Shown here: in pieces, positions 20,399 through 28,267 of the stretch
Numbering within the stretch: the first letter of the stretch is position 1
Layout: the number at the start of each line of letters is the position of its first letter
Assembly (NCBI RefSeq): GCF_002735705.1
Contig: NZ_PDZL01000003.1
Coordinates: 62,001 to 126,000, forward strand
Reading direction: 5' to 3'
Length of the DNA stretch: 64,000 bases
Source: Janthinobacterium sp. BJB426
GTDB taxonomy: Bacteria > Pseudomonadota > Gammaproteobacteria > Burkholderiales > Burkholderiaceae_D
Notes under the pieces: generated by a model
Seen by the model: the letters and a program-made list of their open reading frames with translations, nothing else
Database searches by the model: none
What the model was told of the DNA's origin: nothing
Made by a program: the position numbers and the translations under genes

Positions 20399-21528
20399 GC
20401 TGGACCGATTCCTTGGAACAATGTGGTTTCTTTTGCCAGATCCGCACCCGGCTTAAGGCCTGCCTTCTTGGCGGCGGCGAAGTCGAGCATGCGATTGATC
20501 GAGCGCACGGCCAGCTGGCCGACGGCGGGATCGACGTGGATTTCGTTGTGCATGTTTTCCAGCGTTTCCGCCAGGTTCAGCAAACCGTTCATGGCCATCC
20601 ACGGGCAATGCGCGCAACTCTTGCAGGTGGCGCTGTTGCCGGCCGTGGGCGCTTCGATGAAACGTTTGCCCGGCGCGGCCGCGCGCATCTTGTGCAGGAT
20701 GCCGTTGTCGGTGGCGACAATGAACGTGTCCGTGTCCATGGTTTGCGCTGCCGCAATCATTTGCGACGTGGAACCCACCATGTCGGCCAGCGCCACCACG
20801 TTCGCGGGCGACTCCGGATGCACGAGCACCTTCGCTTGCGGATACTCTTCCTTGAGCAGATCGAGTTCGATGCCCTTGAATTCGTCATGCACGAGGCAGC
20901 TACCCTGCCACAGCAGCATGTCGGCACCCGTTTCCTTCTGGATATACCCGCCCAGGTGCTTGTCGGGTGCCCAGAGGATTTTCTTGCCCTGCGCATGCAA
21001 ATGGGCAACGATATCGAGGCCGATGGACGAGGTCACCATCCAGTCCGCGCGCGCCTTCACGGCCGCGCTGGTGTTGGCGTAGACGACGACCGTGCGGTCC
21101 GGATGGGCGTCGCAGAAGGCCGTGAATTCATCCACCGGGCAGCCGAGGTCGAGCGAACAGGTCGCGTCGAGGTCGGGCATCAGCACGGTTTTTTCGGGAC
21201 TGAGGATTTTCGCCGTTTCGCCCATGAAGCGCACGCCGGCCACGACGAGGGTCTTGGCAGGATGGTCGCGCCCGAAGCGGGCCATTTCCAGGGAATCGGA
21301 GACGCAGCCGCCCGTGGCTTCCGCCAGGTCTTGCAGGTCAGCATCAACGTAGTAGTGGGCAACGAGCACGGCTTCGCGCTCGATCAGCAAGCGCTTGATG
21401 CGCGTGATCAGTTCGGCTTTTTCAGCCGGGGAAGGCGTCGCTGGCGTGCGTGCCCAGGCGTGGGCAGTGCAGCTGGCTCCGTCTTGTGGATGTTCGTACT
21501 CGACGGATTTGATGGCTAAAGTTTGCAT
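20395..21528 (-). CDS. nadA: Quinolinate synthase A
   Basis: A 4Fe-4S enzyme that condenses iminoaspartate with dihydroxyacetone phosphate to quinolinate. Motifs: [62 protein letters not shown] and [14 protein letters not shown], which carry the cluster cysteines. I chose the ATG at 21528 (377 residues); the frame stays open to 21561 but the extra 11 residues do not look like the family N-terminus. No nadB is in the window. The following gene is nadC. Confidence 0.95.
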   Translation of the reverse strand: MQTLAIKSVEYEHPQDGASCTAHAWARTPATPSPAEKAELITRIKRLLIEREAVLVAHYYVDADLQDLAEATGGCVSDSLEMARFGRDHPAKTLVVAGVRFMGETAKILSPEKTVLMPDLDATCSLDLGCPVDEFTAFCDAHPDRTVVVYANTSAAVKARADWMVTSSIGLDIVAHLHAQGKKILWAPDKHLGGYIQKETGADMLLWQGSCLVHDEFKGIELDLLKEEYPQAKVLVHPESPANVVALADMVGSTSQMIAAAQTMDTDTFIVATDNGILHKMRAAAPGKRFIEAPTAGNSATCKSCAHCPWMAMNGLLNLAETLENMHNEIHVDPAVGQLAVRSINRMLDFAAAKKAGLKPGADLAKETTLFQGIGPA

Positions 21529-21644
21529 GGCTGTGTCAAACAAAACGGGATAGACCGGCACGATTGCAATAAAGCAGGTGCGCCGGAACGAAAGGACCGC
21601 GGCGCGTCGGTGTGGGTGGTACCAGAGTACCCCACCGGCTTTCC

Positions 21645-21766
21645 AAACGCCTGATAAAACCGTAGCGAGCGGCAGCGATTTGTGGCCGAGAAGCGCAACC
21701 GTACAAAAGTACGGTGAGCATCACAGGCCGCAAAGCGCGACGCGCAGTAGGTTTGATCAGGTGTTT
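21645..21766. repeat. Palindromic structured repeat, copy A (after ybiT)
   Basis: A 122-base imperfect palindrome closed by an 11-bp outer stem (AAACGCCTGAT / ATCAGGTGTTT). It has a middle stem (21678-21687 with 21726-21734) and an apical hairpin CCGTAC-AAAA-GTACGG (21699-21714). A second copy lies at 33738-33856 on the opposite strand. Shared blocks include CCGTAGCGAGCGG, GAGAAGCGCAAC, GTGAGCATC and CGACGCGCAG. The ybiT stop codon overlaps the outer stem by two bases. Confidence 0.85.
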
Positions 21767-23363
21767 AATCAATACCTTGGCTTCTGAGGTAATCCTCGTA
21801 GTTGCCGCGGTAATCGACCACTTCATCTTCCTTGATCTCGATGATGCGGTTCGCCAGCGAGGAGACGAATTCGCGGTCATGCGACACGAAGATCAGGGTG
21901 CCCGCGTATTTTTCCAGCGCGATGTTCAGCGATTCGATCGATTCCATGTCCATGTGGTTGGTCGGCTCATCGAGCATCAGCACGTTGTGGCGGCCCAGCA
22001 TCAGCTTGCCGTACATCATGCGGCCTTTTTCACCACCGGACAGTACTTTCACGGCCTTTTTCACATCGTCGCCGCCGAACAGCAAGCGGCCCAGGATGGA
22101 ACGCACGGCCTGGTCGTCGTCGCCCTCTTTCGTCCACTGGCCGATCCAGTCGGTCAGGTTCGTGTCCTTGGCGAAATCTTCCGTCGGATCTTGCGGCATG
22201 TAGCCCACGTTGGCGTTTTCCGCCCACTTCACGCGGCCCTGGTCAGGCTGCAAGCCGGCGATGTCGCCCGCGATGCAGCGCAACATGGTGGTCTTGCCGG
22301 CGCCGTTGGCGCCGATGATGGCGATGCGCTCGCCTGCCTCGACCATGATGCTGAAGTTCTTGAACAGCTGGCGGTCAAAGCCTTTCGAGATGTTCTCGAC
22401 TTCCACGGCCAGGCGGTGCAATTTCTTTTCGCCGTCGAAACGCACGAACGGATAGGCGCGCGACGATGGCTTGATGTCGTCGACCTTGATCTTTTCGATC
22501 TGCTTGGCGCGCGACGTGGCCTGGCGGGCCTTCGACTTGTTCGCGGCGAAGCGGCGCACGAATTCCTGCAGCTCGGCAACCTTGTCTTTCGCTTTCGCGT
22601 TGTTGGCCAGTTGCTGGTTGCGCGCCTGGGTCGAGGCGAACATGTATTCGTCGTAGTTGCCTGGGTAAATCTTCAGGGTGCCGTAGTCCATGTCGGCCAC
22701 GTGGGTGCAGACCTGGTTCAGGAAGTGGCGATCATGGGAAATGATGATCATGGTGGAGTTGCGCTCGTTGAGCACGTCTTCCAGCCAGCGAATCGTGTTG
22801 ATGTCCAGGTTATTCGTCGGCTCGTCGAGCAGCAGGATGTCCGGGTTCGAGAACAGCGCCTGCGCCAGCAGCACGCGCAGCTTCCAGCCTGGCGAGACAT
22901 TGCTCATCGGGCCTTGATGCAGGTCGATGGCGACACCGGCACCCAGCAGCAGTTCGCCGGCGCGCGATTCAGCCGTGTAGCCGTCGTATTCGGAGACTTT
23001 GCCTTCCAGATCGGCCGCCTGCATGTAGTCGTCGTCCGTCGCTTCCGGGTTCGCGTAGATCGCGTCGCGTTGCTGGATGGCGGCCCACATTTCCGTGTGG
23101 CCCATCATGACGACGTCGAGGACGCGCATGTCTTCAAACGCAAACTGATCCTGGCGCAGCTTGCCCAGGCGCTCGTTGGTATCGAGCATGACATTGCCGC
23201 CCGACGGATCCAGATCGCCGCCCAGGATCTTCATGAACGTCGACTTGCCGCAGCCGTTCGCGCCGATCAAACCGTAGCGGTTGCCGTCGCCGAACTTGAC
23301 GGAGATATTCTCAAACAATGGCTTGGCGCCAAACTGCATCGTAATATTTGCTGTAGAAAGCAT
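21765..23363 (-). CDS. ybiT: ABC-F family ATPase (YbiT)
   Basis: A 532-residue soluble protein with two ABC nucleotide-binding domains and no membrane part; ABC-F proteins act on ribosomes. Domain 1 has Walker [10 protein letters not shown], signature [15 protein letters not shown] and Walker [13 protein letters not shown]. The linker is rich in charged helix. Domain 2 has [25 protein letters not shown] and [12 protein letters not shown]. The ends [12 protein letters not shown] and [11 protein letters not shown] match YbiT. The open frame runs upstream to 23729, but ATG at 23363 fits family length. Its 3' end runs into the structured repeat. Confidence 0.95.
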   Translation of the reverse strand: MLSTANITMQFGAKPLFENISVKFGDGNRYGLIGANGCGKSTFMKILGGDLDPSGGNVMLDTNERLGKLRQDQFAFEDMRVLDVVMMGHTEMWAAIQQRDAIYANPEATDDDYMQAADLEGKVSEYDGYTAESRAGELLLGAGVAIDLHQGPMSNVSPGWKLRVLLAQALFSNPDILLLDEPTNNLDINTIRWLEDVLNERNSTMIIISHDRHFLNQVCTHVADMDYGTLKIYPGNYDEYMFASTQARNQQLANNAKAKDKVAELQEFVRRFAANKSKARQATSRAKQIEKIKVDDIKPSSRAYPFVRFDGEKKLHRLAVEVENISKGFDRQLFKNFSIMVEAGERIAIIGANGAGKTTMLRCIAGDIAGLQPDQGRVKWAENANVGYMPQDPTEDFAKDTNLTDWIGQWTKEGDDDQAVRSILGRLLFGGDDVKKAVKVLSGGEKGRMMYGKLMLGRHNVLMLDEPTNHMDMESIESLNIALEKYAGTLIFVSHDREFVSSLANRIIEIKEDEVVDYRGNYEDYLRSQGID

Positions 23364-23804
23364 TAGTGAGGTCTTTATCCAGTGAAAACAGGTAGTTAGG
23401 TACTTTTCTCCCATTATACAGCAACCACCATGAACCACTATCCTGGTGGGCTGCCTGAGCCGGCCGTTTTCACCGCTCAGGTCCGCGGGTTTCTGGCAGT
23501 TGGCCAGTGTCAGCAGCTTGGGGCCGGGCTTGGCCCGCTTGTTGCGCTTTACTGCGGTCATAGTGTTGCCTTGATGGCGGCAGCGCCGTGCTAATGACCG
23601 ATTACAGAAAATCATTAATACCGCCTGTATCCGGATAGTTGTCGCGCCCCCTGATTTACCGTAGGATTGCCGAGTTTCTCCATGCCGCAATATATAAAAT
23701 TTATAAGAGGAAGTATCCTTCAAGGTCAACTGGAGGCGTTAAATCCTGCTACCAAATACACCGCGACTGAAATCGCCGACCAGAACACCCTTTTGAGAAA
23801 AATA
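23364..23804. other. Intergenic region, ybiT / secreted TIKI-EreA-like gene
   Basis: About 440 bases holding the divergent promoters. The ybiT frame stays open through most of it on the minus strand and the next gene's frame is open from 23667 on the plus strand, but neither extension has a ribosome-binding site or resembles a protein. The half towards 23800 is notably A+T-rich. Confidence 0.5.
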
Positions 23805-25064
23805 ATGCGAAAACCTCATTCCTTGATTATTTTTAGCATATTGGCCAGCTTGGCCATACCTGTATTGTCGGCGGATACGCCGCTATCTTTGCCAGACCGC
23901 CTGGCCGCCCTTCGCACGACTATCGCAATCGATCATGGAAAGATGGTTGGTACCGGCGCGGCAACATTGATAAACGCGGGCCTGGAAAGCCAATTCGTCC
24001 TCATCGGCGAAGACCATGGCATTGCAGAAATTGCGCATTTTTCGGCGGCGTATTTTGAAGAATTGGCAAATCAAGGATTTACGACGCTTATTATCGAAAA
24101 CGGGCCGACGGTTGCTGATGCTTTGGAAAAAACATTGAAAGCCGATACTGGCGTCGCTGGCATAGCAGCATTTAATAAGGCATATCCGGTCGCTACTGCT
24201 TTTTACAAGTGGCAAGCTGAGGCGCAATTCCTGGCCCGTATCGCCAAAGCTGCCGGACCATCGTTCCATTTAGTGGGAATGGATCAGGAGCTCATGGGCG
24301 CTTCGAAATATTTGCTCGACCAAATGGCTGAACAACCGCTTGGTCCTTTGGCGAAATCAAAAGTCGAGGCCTTCCGCAAGCTTGAAAGCGACGACTATCG
24401 CCGAGCATCGGAGAGCGGAGACCCGCGTGAGCTTTTCATGGTAAAAATCAAAGAAGAAGAATTAGTCGCATTACAGAAGCTGCTCACGACACCCAAGGAA
24501 ATGCCCGCCTTGGCGATGTTGAATTCATTGCTTGAAAGCCGCAGCATATACACCAAAAACATGACGCCGGGACAAGGATATTCGTCGAATATACAGCGTG
24601 CCAGGCTGATGAAGCAGTATGTGACCAGCCATTTGACGCTTGCGCCTGCACAGCGCATGTTGCTGAAAGCCGGTGCAGTGCATGTATTCCGAGGCTATAA
24701 CCCGCTTGGTGCCGGTAGCCGTGAGATCGGCAATTATCTGGCTGAATATGCGGAAGGCCACGGACAAAAATCGCTGCATGTGTTGGTGCTGGCATCCAAA
24801 GGCAAGCAGGCGCAATTTGCCGGCATTGGGCGCGCGTCGGCCATCACAGAAATCGAAAAAGTCGATACCAAGTCCTCCATGGCTGGCGTATTACCCTTCT
24901 TTGCCGCGGCGAAAGAGCATAAGGACTGGTCATTGTTCGACGTGCGCCCCTTGCTGGGATCGGCCAAATCCCTGGCGAATGGAGACAGCAGTGTCCAAGG
25001 CATGATTCAGGGCTACGATTTTGTACTGGTCATTCCCGAGGGGAACGCAACGTCGGACCTGTGA
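23805..25064 (+). CDS. Secreted protein resembling the erythromycin esterase/TIKI/ChaN clan
   Basis: A protein of about 419 residues with a Sec signal (MRKPHSLIIFSILASLAIP, cut near LSADT). The core begins FVLIGEDHGIAEIAHFSAAYFEE, similar to the GE-x-H-G catalytic start of EreA-like and TIKI/ChaN hydrolases, followed by TTLIIENGP and HLVGMDQELMGAS. A late His (AGAVHVFRGYNP) could complete a site. The exact activity is unknown. The base composition is lower in G+C than its neighbours, which suggests transfer. The start was set by the signal peptide; the frame is open from 23667. The ribosome-binding site is weak. Confidence 0.6.
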   Translation: MRKPHSLIIFSILASLAIPVLSADTPLSLPDRLAALRTTIAIDHGKMVGTGAATLINAGLESQFVLIGEDHGIAEIAHFSAAYFEELANQGFTTLIIENGPTVADALEKTLKADTGVAGIAAFNKAYPVATAFYKWQAEAQFLARIAKAAGPSFHLVGMDQELMGASKYLLDQMAEQPLGPLAKSKVEAFRKLESDDYRRASESGDPRELFMVKIKEEELVALQKLLTTPKEMPALAMLNSLLESRSIYTKNMTPGQGYSSNIQRARLMKQYVTSHLTLAPAQRMLLKAGAVHVFRGYNPLGAGSREIGNYLAEYAEGHGQKSLHVLVLASKGKQAQFAGIGRASAITEIEKVDTKSSMAGVLPFFAAAKEHKDWSLFDVRPLLGSAKSLANGDSSVQGMIQGYDFVLVIPEGNATSDL

Positions 25065-25358
25065 AATATCGCCATAGGTCCTCCACTGCAGCGCGGCACT
25101 ATCGCGCTGCAGGCGTGCTCCGGTTCGGCTCCCTGGAACGCAAGTCCCGCTACGGCACAAAGTATGTCGTCCCGTTCCAACCTCCGTTTTTTCGGCAAGG
25201 CATCGACGCAGCAATCCACATCGGTGCCTGCCCCTGAAAATTATCCATGCATCATGATTGCCTTGTCCGTATTTAGCAGTTAGGCTGCGTGCTCGCCCGC
25301 CACCAGGCATTGGTATTGTGCGGGCGCATCCCAACCCTACCGGACTCACAGGCATCAC
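25065..25358. other. Intergenic region with a perfect hairpin
   Basis: Contains a 10-bp perfect inverted repeat, CTGCAGCGCG / CGCGCTGCAG, at 25086-25112 with a 7-base loop, shortly after the preceding stop. It is probably a transcript-end or stabilising structure, although no T-run follows. I see no gene in the rest; short frames here have no ribosome-binding site. Confidence 0.5.
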
Positions 25359-25907
25359 TTGAAAAAAACTACCATTGCCGCCGCTGCGGCCATCATTGCC
25401 CTCGCCGCCACCGTCTACGCTTCGCCGTACTACGCCTTGCACCAGATCAAGACCGCGCTGGCCGAGCGCAACGCCGAAGCCCTGGCCGCACACGTGGACT
25501 TCCCCGCCCTGCGCGCCAGCGTCAAGACGCAGCTGGAAGCCAGCATGGCGCGCAGCATCGAAGCGACAGCCGGCAGCGGCAACCCGCTGGCCGCGCTGGG
25601 CCAGTCGATCGCCAGCGCCATGCTGGGCAAGATGGTCGACACCATGGTCTCGCCCGCAGGTGTCGTCGCGCTGGTGAACAAGAGCGCCGTCAGCCCGCAA
25701 GCGAATGCGAACGCGGACGCGGACGCGCCCGCCGATGGCGCGCAGAAAAAGGCCGAGTATTCGGCAGGCTATGCCGGCGTGAACACCTTTGTCGTGCGTG
25801 CAAAAGACGGTAATGCGCAGGACGGCGCGCTGGTCCTGCTGCGCCATGGCGTGTGGGGCTGGAAACTCAGTTCGATCGAGATTGCGTCGGCGATGGCCGC
25901 ACGTTAA
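25359..25907 (+). CDS. DUF2939 family protein
   Basis: A 182-residue protein with an N-terminal signal or anchor (residues 3-21). The DUF2939 core is YYALHQIKTALAERNAEALAAHVDFPALRASVKTQL written in two parts: YYALHQIKTALAERNAEAL, then HVDFPALRASVKTQL. Function is unknown; it is probably periplasmic or membrane-attached. The C-terminal part (LVLLRHGVWGWKLSSIEI) fits the end of the family. The start is a TTG, with no ATG upstream in frame at a sensible place. It is followed closely by another exported protein and may be cotranscribed with it. Confidence 0.75.
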   Translation: MKKTTIAAAAAIIALAATVYASPYYALHQIKTALAERNAEALAAHVDFPALRASVKTQLEASMARSIEATAGSGNPLAALGQSIASAMLGKMVDTMVSPAGVVALVNKSAVSPQANANADADAPADGAQKKAEYSAGYAGVNTFVVRAKDGNAQDGALVLLRHGVWGWKLSSIEIASAMAAR

Positions 25908-25919
25908 GCGGGAAATTTC

Positions 25920-26576
25920 ATGCTGAAACACACGGCCTTTTCGCTGGCCATGGCCATTGCCAGCGCCACATCACTCGCCCACGCCCTCGATGGCACAGCC
26001 GGGAGCAGCCACTCTGTCGCCGCGCGCATGCAGGCGGAAACGTCCGCGGCCGCCGATCCCGACGCCCCCGCGCCGCTGCCCGTGCCCAGCGACATTTCGC
26101 TGGCTGAACTGGAGCGCCGCCTGGCGCTGGGGCAGGCGCAGGCCGCTGAAAAACACTATACCAGCGCGCTCGATCCGGCCGTGCTGAGCACCCTGGCGCA
26201 GCAGATGGGGTGCCACGATATCGTCGGCATGCAGCCGTTCGGTTTCCCGCTGGAACCAGCGCAAGCGACTGTCCTGAGCGGCGCGCACCTGCTGGCCCGC
26301 TGCCCGGACAGGGCCTATGTGACGATCACGGCCATGTCGATGGCCGGCAAGGCGGGCAAGCGCGCCAGCATTTCGCCGCAGTCGTTCAAGCACACGGTCG
26401 ACGGCAGGCTGGCGCGGCGCCTGTATTACAAGGCACCCAACGGGCGCCAGAAGGAATCGCTGACCATCGTCGATGGCAGCTATGCGTATGCGCTCGAGTA
26501 TTGGTCGCTCGATGACAGCCAGCAAAGCGGCATGGTCGGCATGCGTAGGATGGAAACATTGATATTGCCGCAATAA
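25920..26576 (+). CDS. Exported protein of unknown function
   Basis: A 218-residue protein with a Sec signal (residues 1-22, cut near AHALD). A low-complexity Ala/Pro/Asp linker follows (about 35-60), then a folded domain with two Cys (MGCHDIV and LARCPDRAYV) that could form a disulfide. I do not recognise the family. It begins 13 bases after the DUF2939 gene, so the two probably share a transcript. The end of the gene lies close to the LexA-type box of the next one. Confidence 0.65.
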   Translation: MLKHTAFSLAMAIASATSLAHALDGTAGSSHSVAARMQAETSAAADPDAPAPLPVPSDISLAELERRLALGQAQAAEKHYTSALDPAVLSTLAQQMGCHDIVGMQPFGFPLEPAQATVLSGAHLLARCPDRAYVTITAMSMAGKAGKRASISPQSFKHTVDGRLARRLYYKAPNGRQKESLTIVDGSYAYALEYWSLDDSQQSGMVGMRRMETLILPQ

Positions 26577-26597
26577 GACAGGTAAAAACAGGTAAAA

Positions 26598-26617
26598 TAC
26601 TGTATATTCATACAGTT
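26598..26617. promoter_or_regulatory. LexA-type SOS box
   Basis: CTGTATATTCATACAG fits the gammaproteobacterial/betaproteobacterial LexA pattern CTGT-N8-ACAG, with an AT-rich centre and flanking TA. It lies 23 bases before the ATG of the acetyltransferase gene. A TAAAAT -10-like hexamer (26593-26598) abuts it. A direct repeat CAGGTAAAA occurs twice just upstream. Confidence 0.65.
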
Positions 26618-26639
26618 ATTTACTCTCACCCTGCCGAGC

Positions 26640-27086
26640 ATGCCAGCACATACGCCCATCGACTTATCCTACACCATCTGCGTCAGCGCCACGATCGACG
26701 CAGAGGTCGAACAAACCATCCTCGAAGGCTTGAACGCCTATAACGATGCCATCACCGGCTATAGCGACAGACAGGTATTGAGCGTGGTCGTGCGCGACCG
26801 CGACAGCCAGCGGGTGCTGGGCGGCGCCATGGGCCGGACTTCGCTGGGCCTGCTGTTTCTCGATTTGTTTTATTTGCCCGCCGCCTTGCGGGGGCTGGGA
26901 CTGGGCAGCCAGATACTGGCGCAGTTCGAAGAGGAAGGACGCCGGCGCGGCTGCGCTTCGGCGGTACTGTACACCATCAGTTTCCAGGCGCCCGAATTTT
27001 ACGAACGGCGCGGCTGGCGCCGCTTCGGCGACATCGCCTGCAGCCCGGAAGGCACGAGCCGGGTATTCATGAGCAAGGCCTTGTAG
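26640..27086 (+). CDS. GNAT family N-acetyltransferase, probably SOS-controlled
   Basis: A 148-residue acetyltransferase. The acetyl-CoA loop is LPAALRGLGLGSQILAQFEEEGRRRG (Q/R-x-x-G-x-G type), preceded by DRDSQRVLGGAMGRTSLG and followed by FYERRGWRRFGDI. The substrate is unknown; this subgroup is often annotated only as GNAT. The LexA-type box immediately upstream suggests induction on DNA damage, unusual for a GNAT enzyme. The gene stands alone and converges on the DUF3334 gene. Confidence 0.87.
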   Translation: MPAHTPIDLSYTICVSATIDAEVEQTILEGLNAYNDAITGYSDRQVLSVVVRDRDSQRVLGGAMGRTSLGLLFLDLFYLPAALRGLGLGSQILAQFEEEGRRRGCASAVLYTISFQAPEFYERRGWRRFGDIACSPEGTSRVFMSKAL

Positions 27087-27156
27087 GCATATAAACGACA
27101 ATGGCTGACGGCAAACCTGCCACCAGCCACTATCAAGCACGGTCAACAACCGCTGC

Positions 27157-27849
27157 TTACATGCCCAGCGACTTGAGCAGATCGGCGTTGTCGTCGTCTT
27201 CCGGTTCCGCTGCAGGCGCCGGAGCGGCGTCGCGTTCGCGGTTCGCGAATTCGCCATCCATCAGCGAGTCGGCGTCGACTTCGCGCGAATCGAAATCGTG
27301 CAGCTTGATGAACTCGGTACGGTCGATCGCCAGTTCCAAATAGAAAATATTGTTCTTTTCCGTATAGAACGTGACGCGGCGCATTTCCGGGCGGTCCAGC
27401 GGCGTGTCGACGCTGAGCATCACCTGCTTGTTCAGCACCAGCATCTTCGGCTGGCTCTGGGTGATGTTCGTTTGCAGCTCGCGCCGCACCTTGCCCGTGA
27501 AGTCGCCCACGATCTGGTTCATCAGCTCGCCCATGATGTTCGACACTTCGTCCGATGTGTAGAAGCTGGCCAGCTCCGACTTCGGCATGCCCATGTGCAA
27601 CATGTAGCGCTCGTAGATTTCCATTGCCGTATCGGCGGCGAAATTAAGCACCACCAGGCCTGTGAAACCACCGTCGAACATGACGAAACAGCCGATGTCC
27701 GGCTTCAAGCCCGTCTTGGTGATGCGCTGCACCATGCCCGAATAATTGACTTTACTTTGCGTTGCAACGTTGAGCACCCGAACTACCGAGTTGCACAAAC
27801 TCATCAACAAATCTTCTGTACCGTACACAACATCCTTTTCTGCATCCAT
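27157..27849 (-). CDS. DUF3334 protein with CheC/CheX-like phosphatase motif
   Basis: A 230-residue cytosolic protein of the DUF3334 type. Around residue 100 it reads SDEVSNIMGELMNQIVGDF, with a Pro (QSQPKML) about 22 residues after the Asn. That resembles the E-x2-N ... P signature of CheC/CheX/FliY phosphatases, and NFAADTAMEIYERY fits the strand-helix that precedes it in CheX. It may dephosphorylate a response regulator, which is inference. The C-terminal 40 residues are acidic and disordered, ending in LLKSLGM. The start is ATG at 27849 behind GGAGAGG; the frame is open to a TTG at 27855. Confidence 0.75.
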   Translation of the reverse strand: MDAEKDVVYGTEDLLMSLCNSVVRVLNVATQSKVNYSGMVQRITKTGLKPDIGCFVMFDGGFTGLVVLNFAADTAMEIYERYMLHMGMPKSELASFYTSDEVSNIMGELMNQIVGDFTGKVRRELQTNITQSQPKMLVLNKQVMLSVDTPLDRPEMRRVTFYTEKNNIFYLELAIDRTEFIKLHDFDSREVDADSLMDGEFANRERDAAPAPAAEPEDDDNADLLKSLGM

Positions 27850-28267
27850 GAGCAACCTCTCCTACTATTTTAAAGATGACAGCACTGTTCCCTGCCCGCC
27901 GCGAGCCGAAACTTGACCGTTTCGCTCAGCAAGCGGACGACTTCACCTTTGCATGCCTGACCTTGCGTGGCGGCGCGCGCCGCGTTGCCGCTGGCCCGAA
28001 CCGCCCTCTTACCTTTTTCTGTATAGAAATAAGTATCATGCGCAGAATACCCAGATGTAACATTTCCGTCCAGCCATACCTGCATTTACTTGACGATCTG
28101 TGCGGAAATACCAATACATCGCAAGGCAACATTATGCGGAAGATAAGCATGTAGAAAGAATCAGCCTGGCACGCTTGAAACCATGGCGAAAAGGCAGCAT
28201 CACTTATACTGCCTCCGCGGGACGCAACGGCGCCGCCAGGACAACAACTACCGAAAGGCATGAGAGG
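27850..28267. other. Intergenic region, no gene seen
   Basis: About 420 bases separating divergent genes. The frame of the downstream gene is open from 28100 but lacks a ribosome-binding site before 28268. A minus-strand frame at 27870-28085 has neither a start context nor family resemblance. TTATACTGCC near 28205 could be a -10 region for the downstream gene. Confidence 0.45.

Noticed and set aside
21714-23366. Open frame of 550 codons opposite ybiT
   Set aside because: Antisense shadow; the minus-strand ABC-F motifs are complete.
23364-23729. N-terminal extension of ybiT by 122 codons
   Set aside because: The frame is open but shows no family resemblance; ATG at 23363 gives the family length and N-terminus.
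27870-28085. Small minus-strand frame of 71 codons in an intergenic region
   Set aside because: No ribosome-binding site and no recognisable feature.
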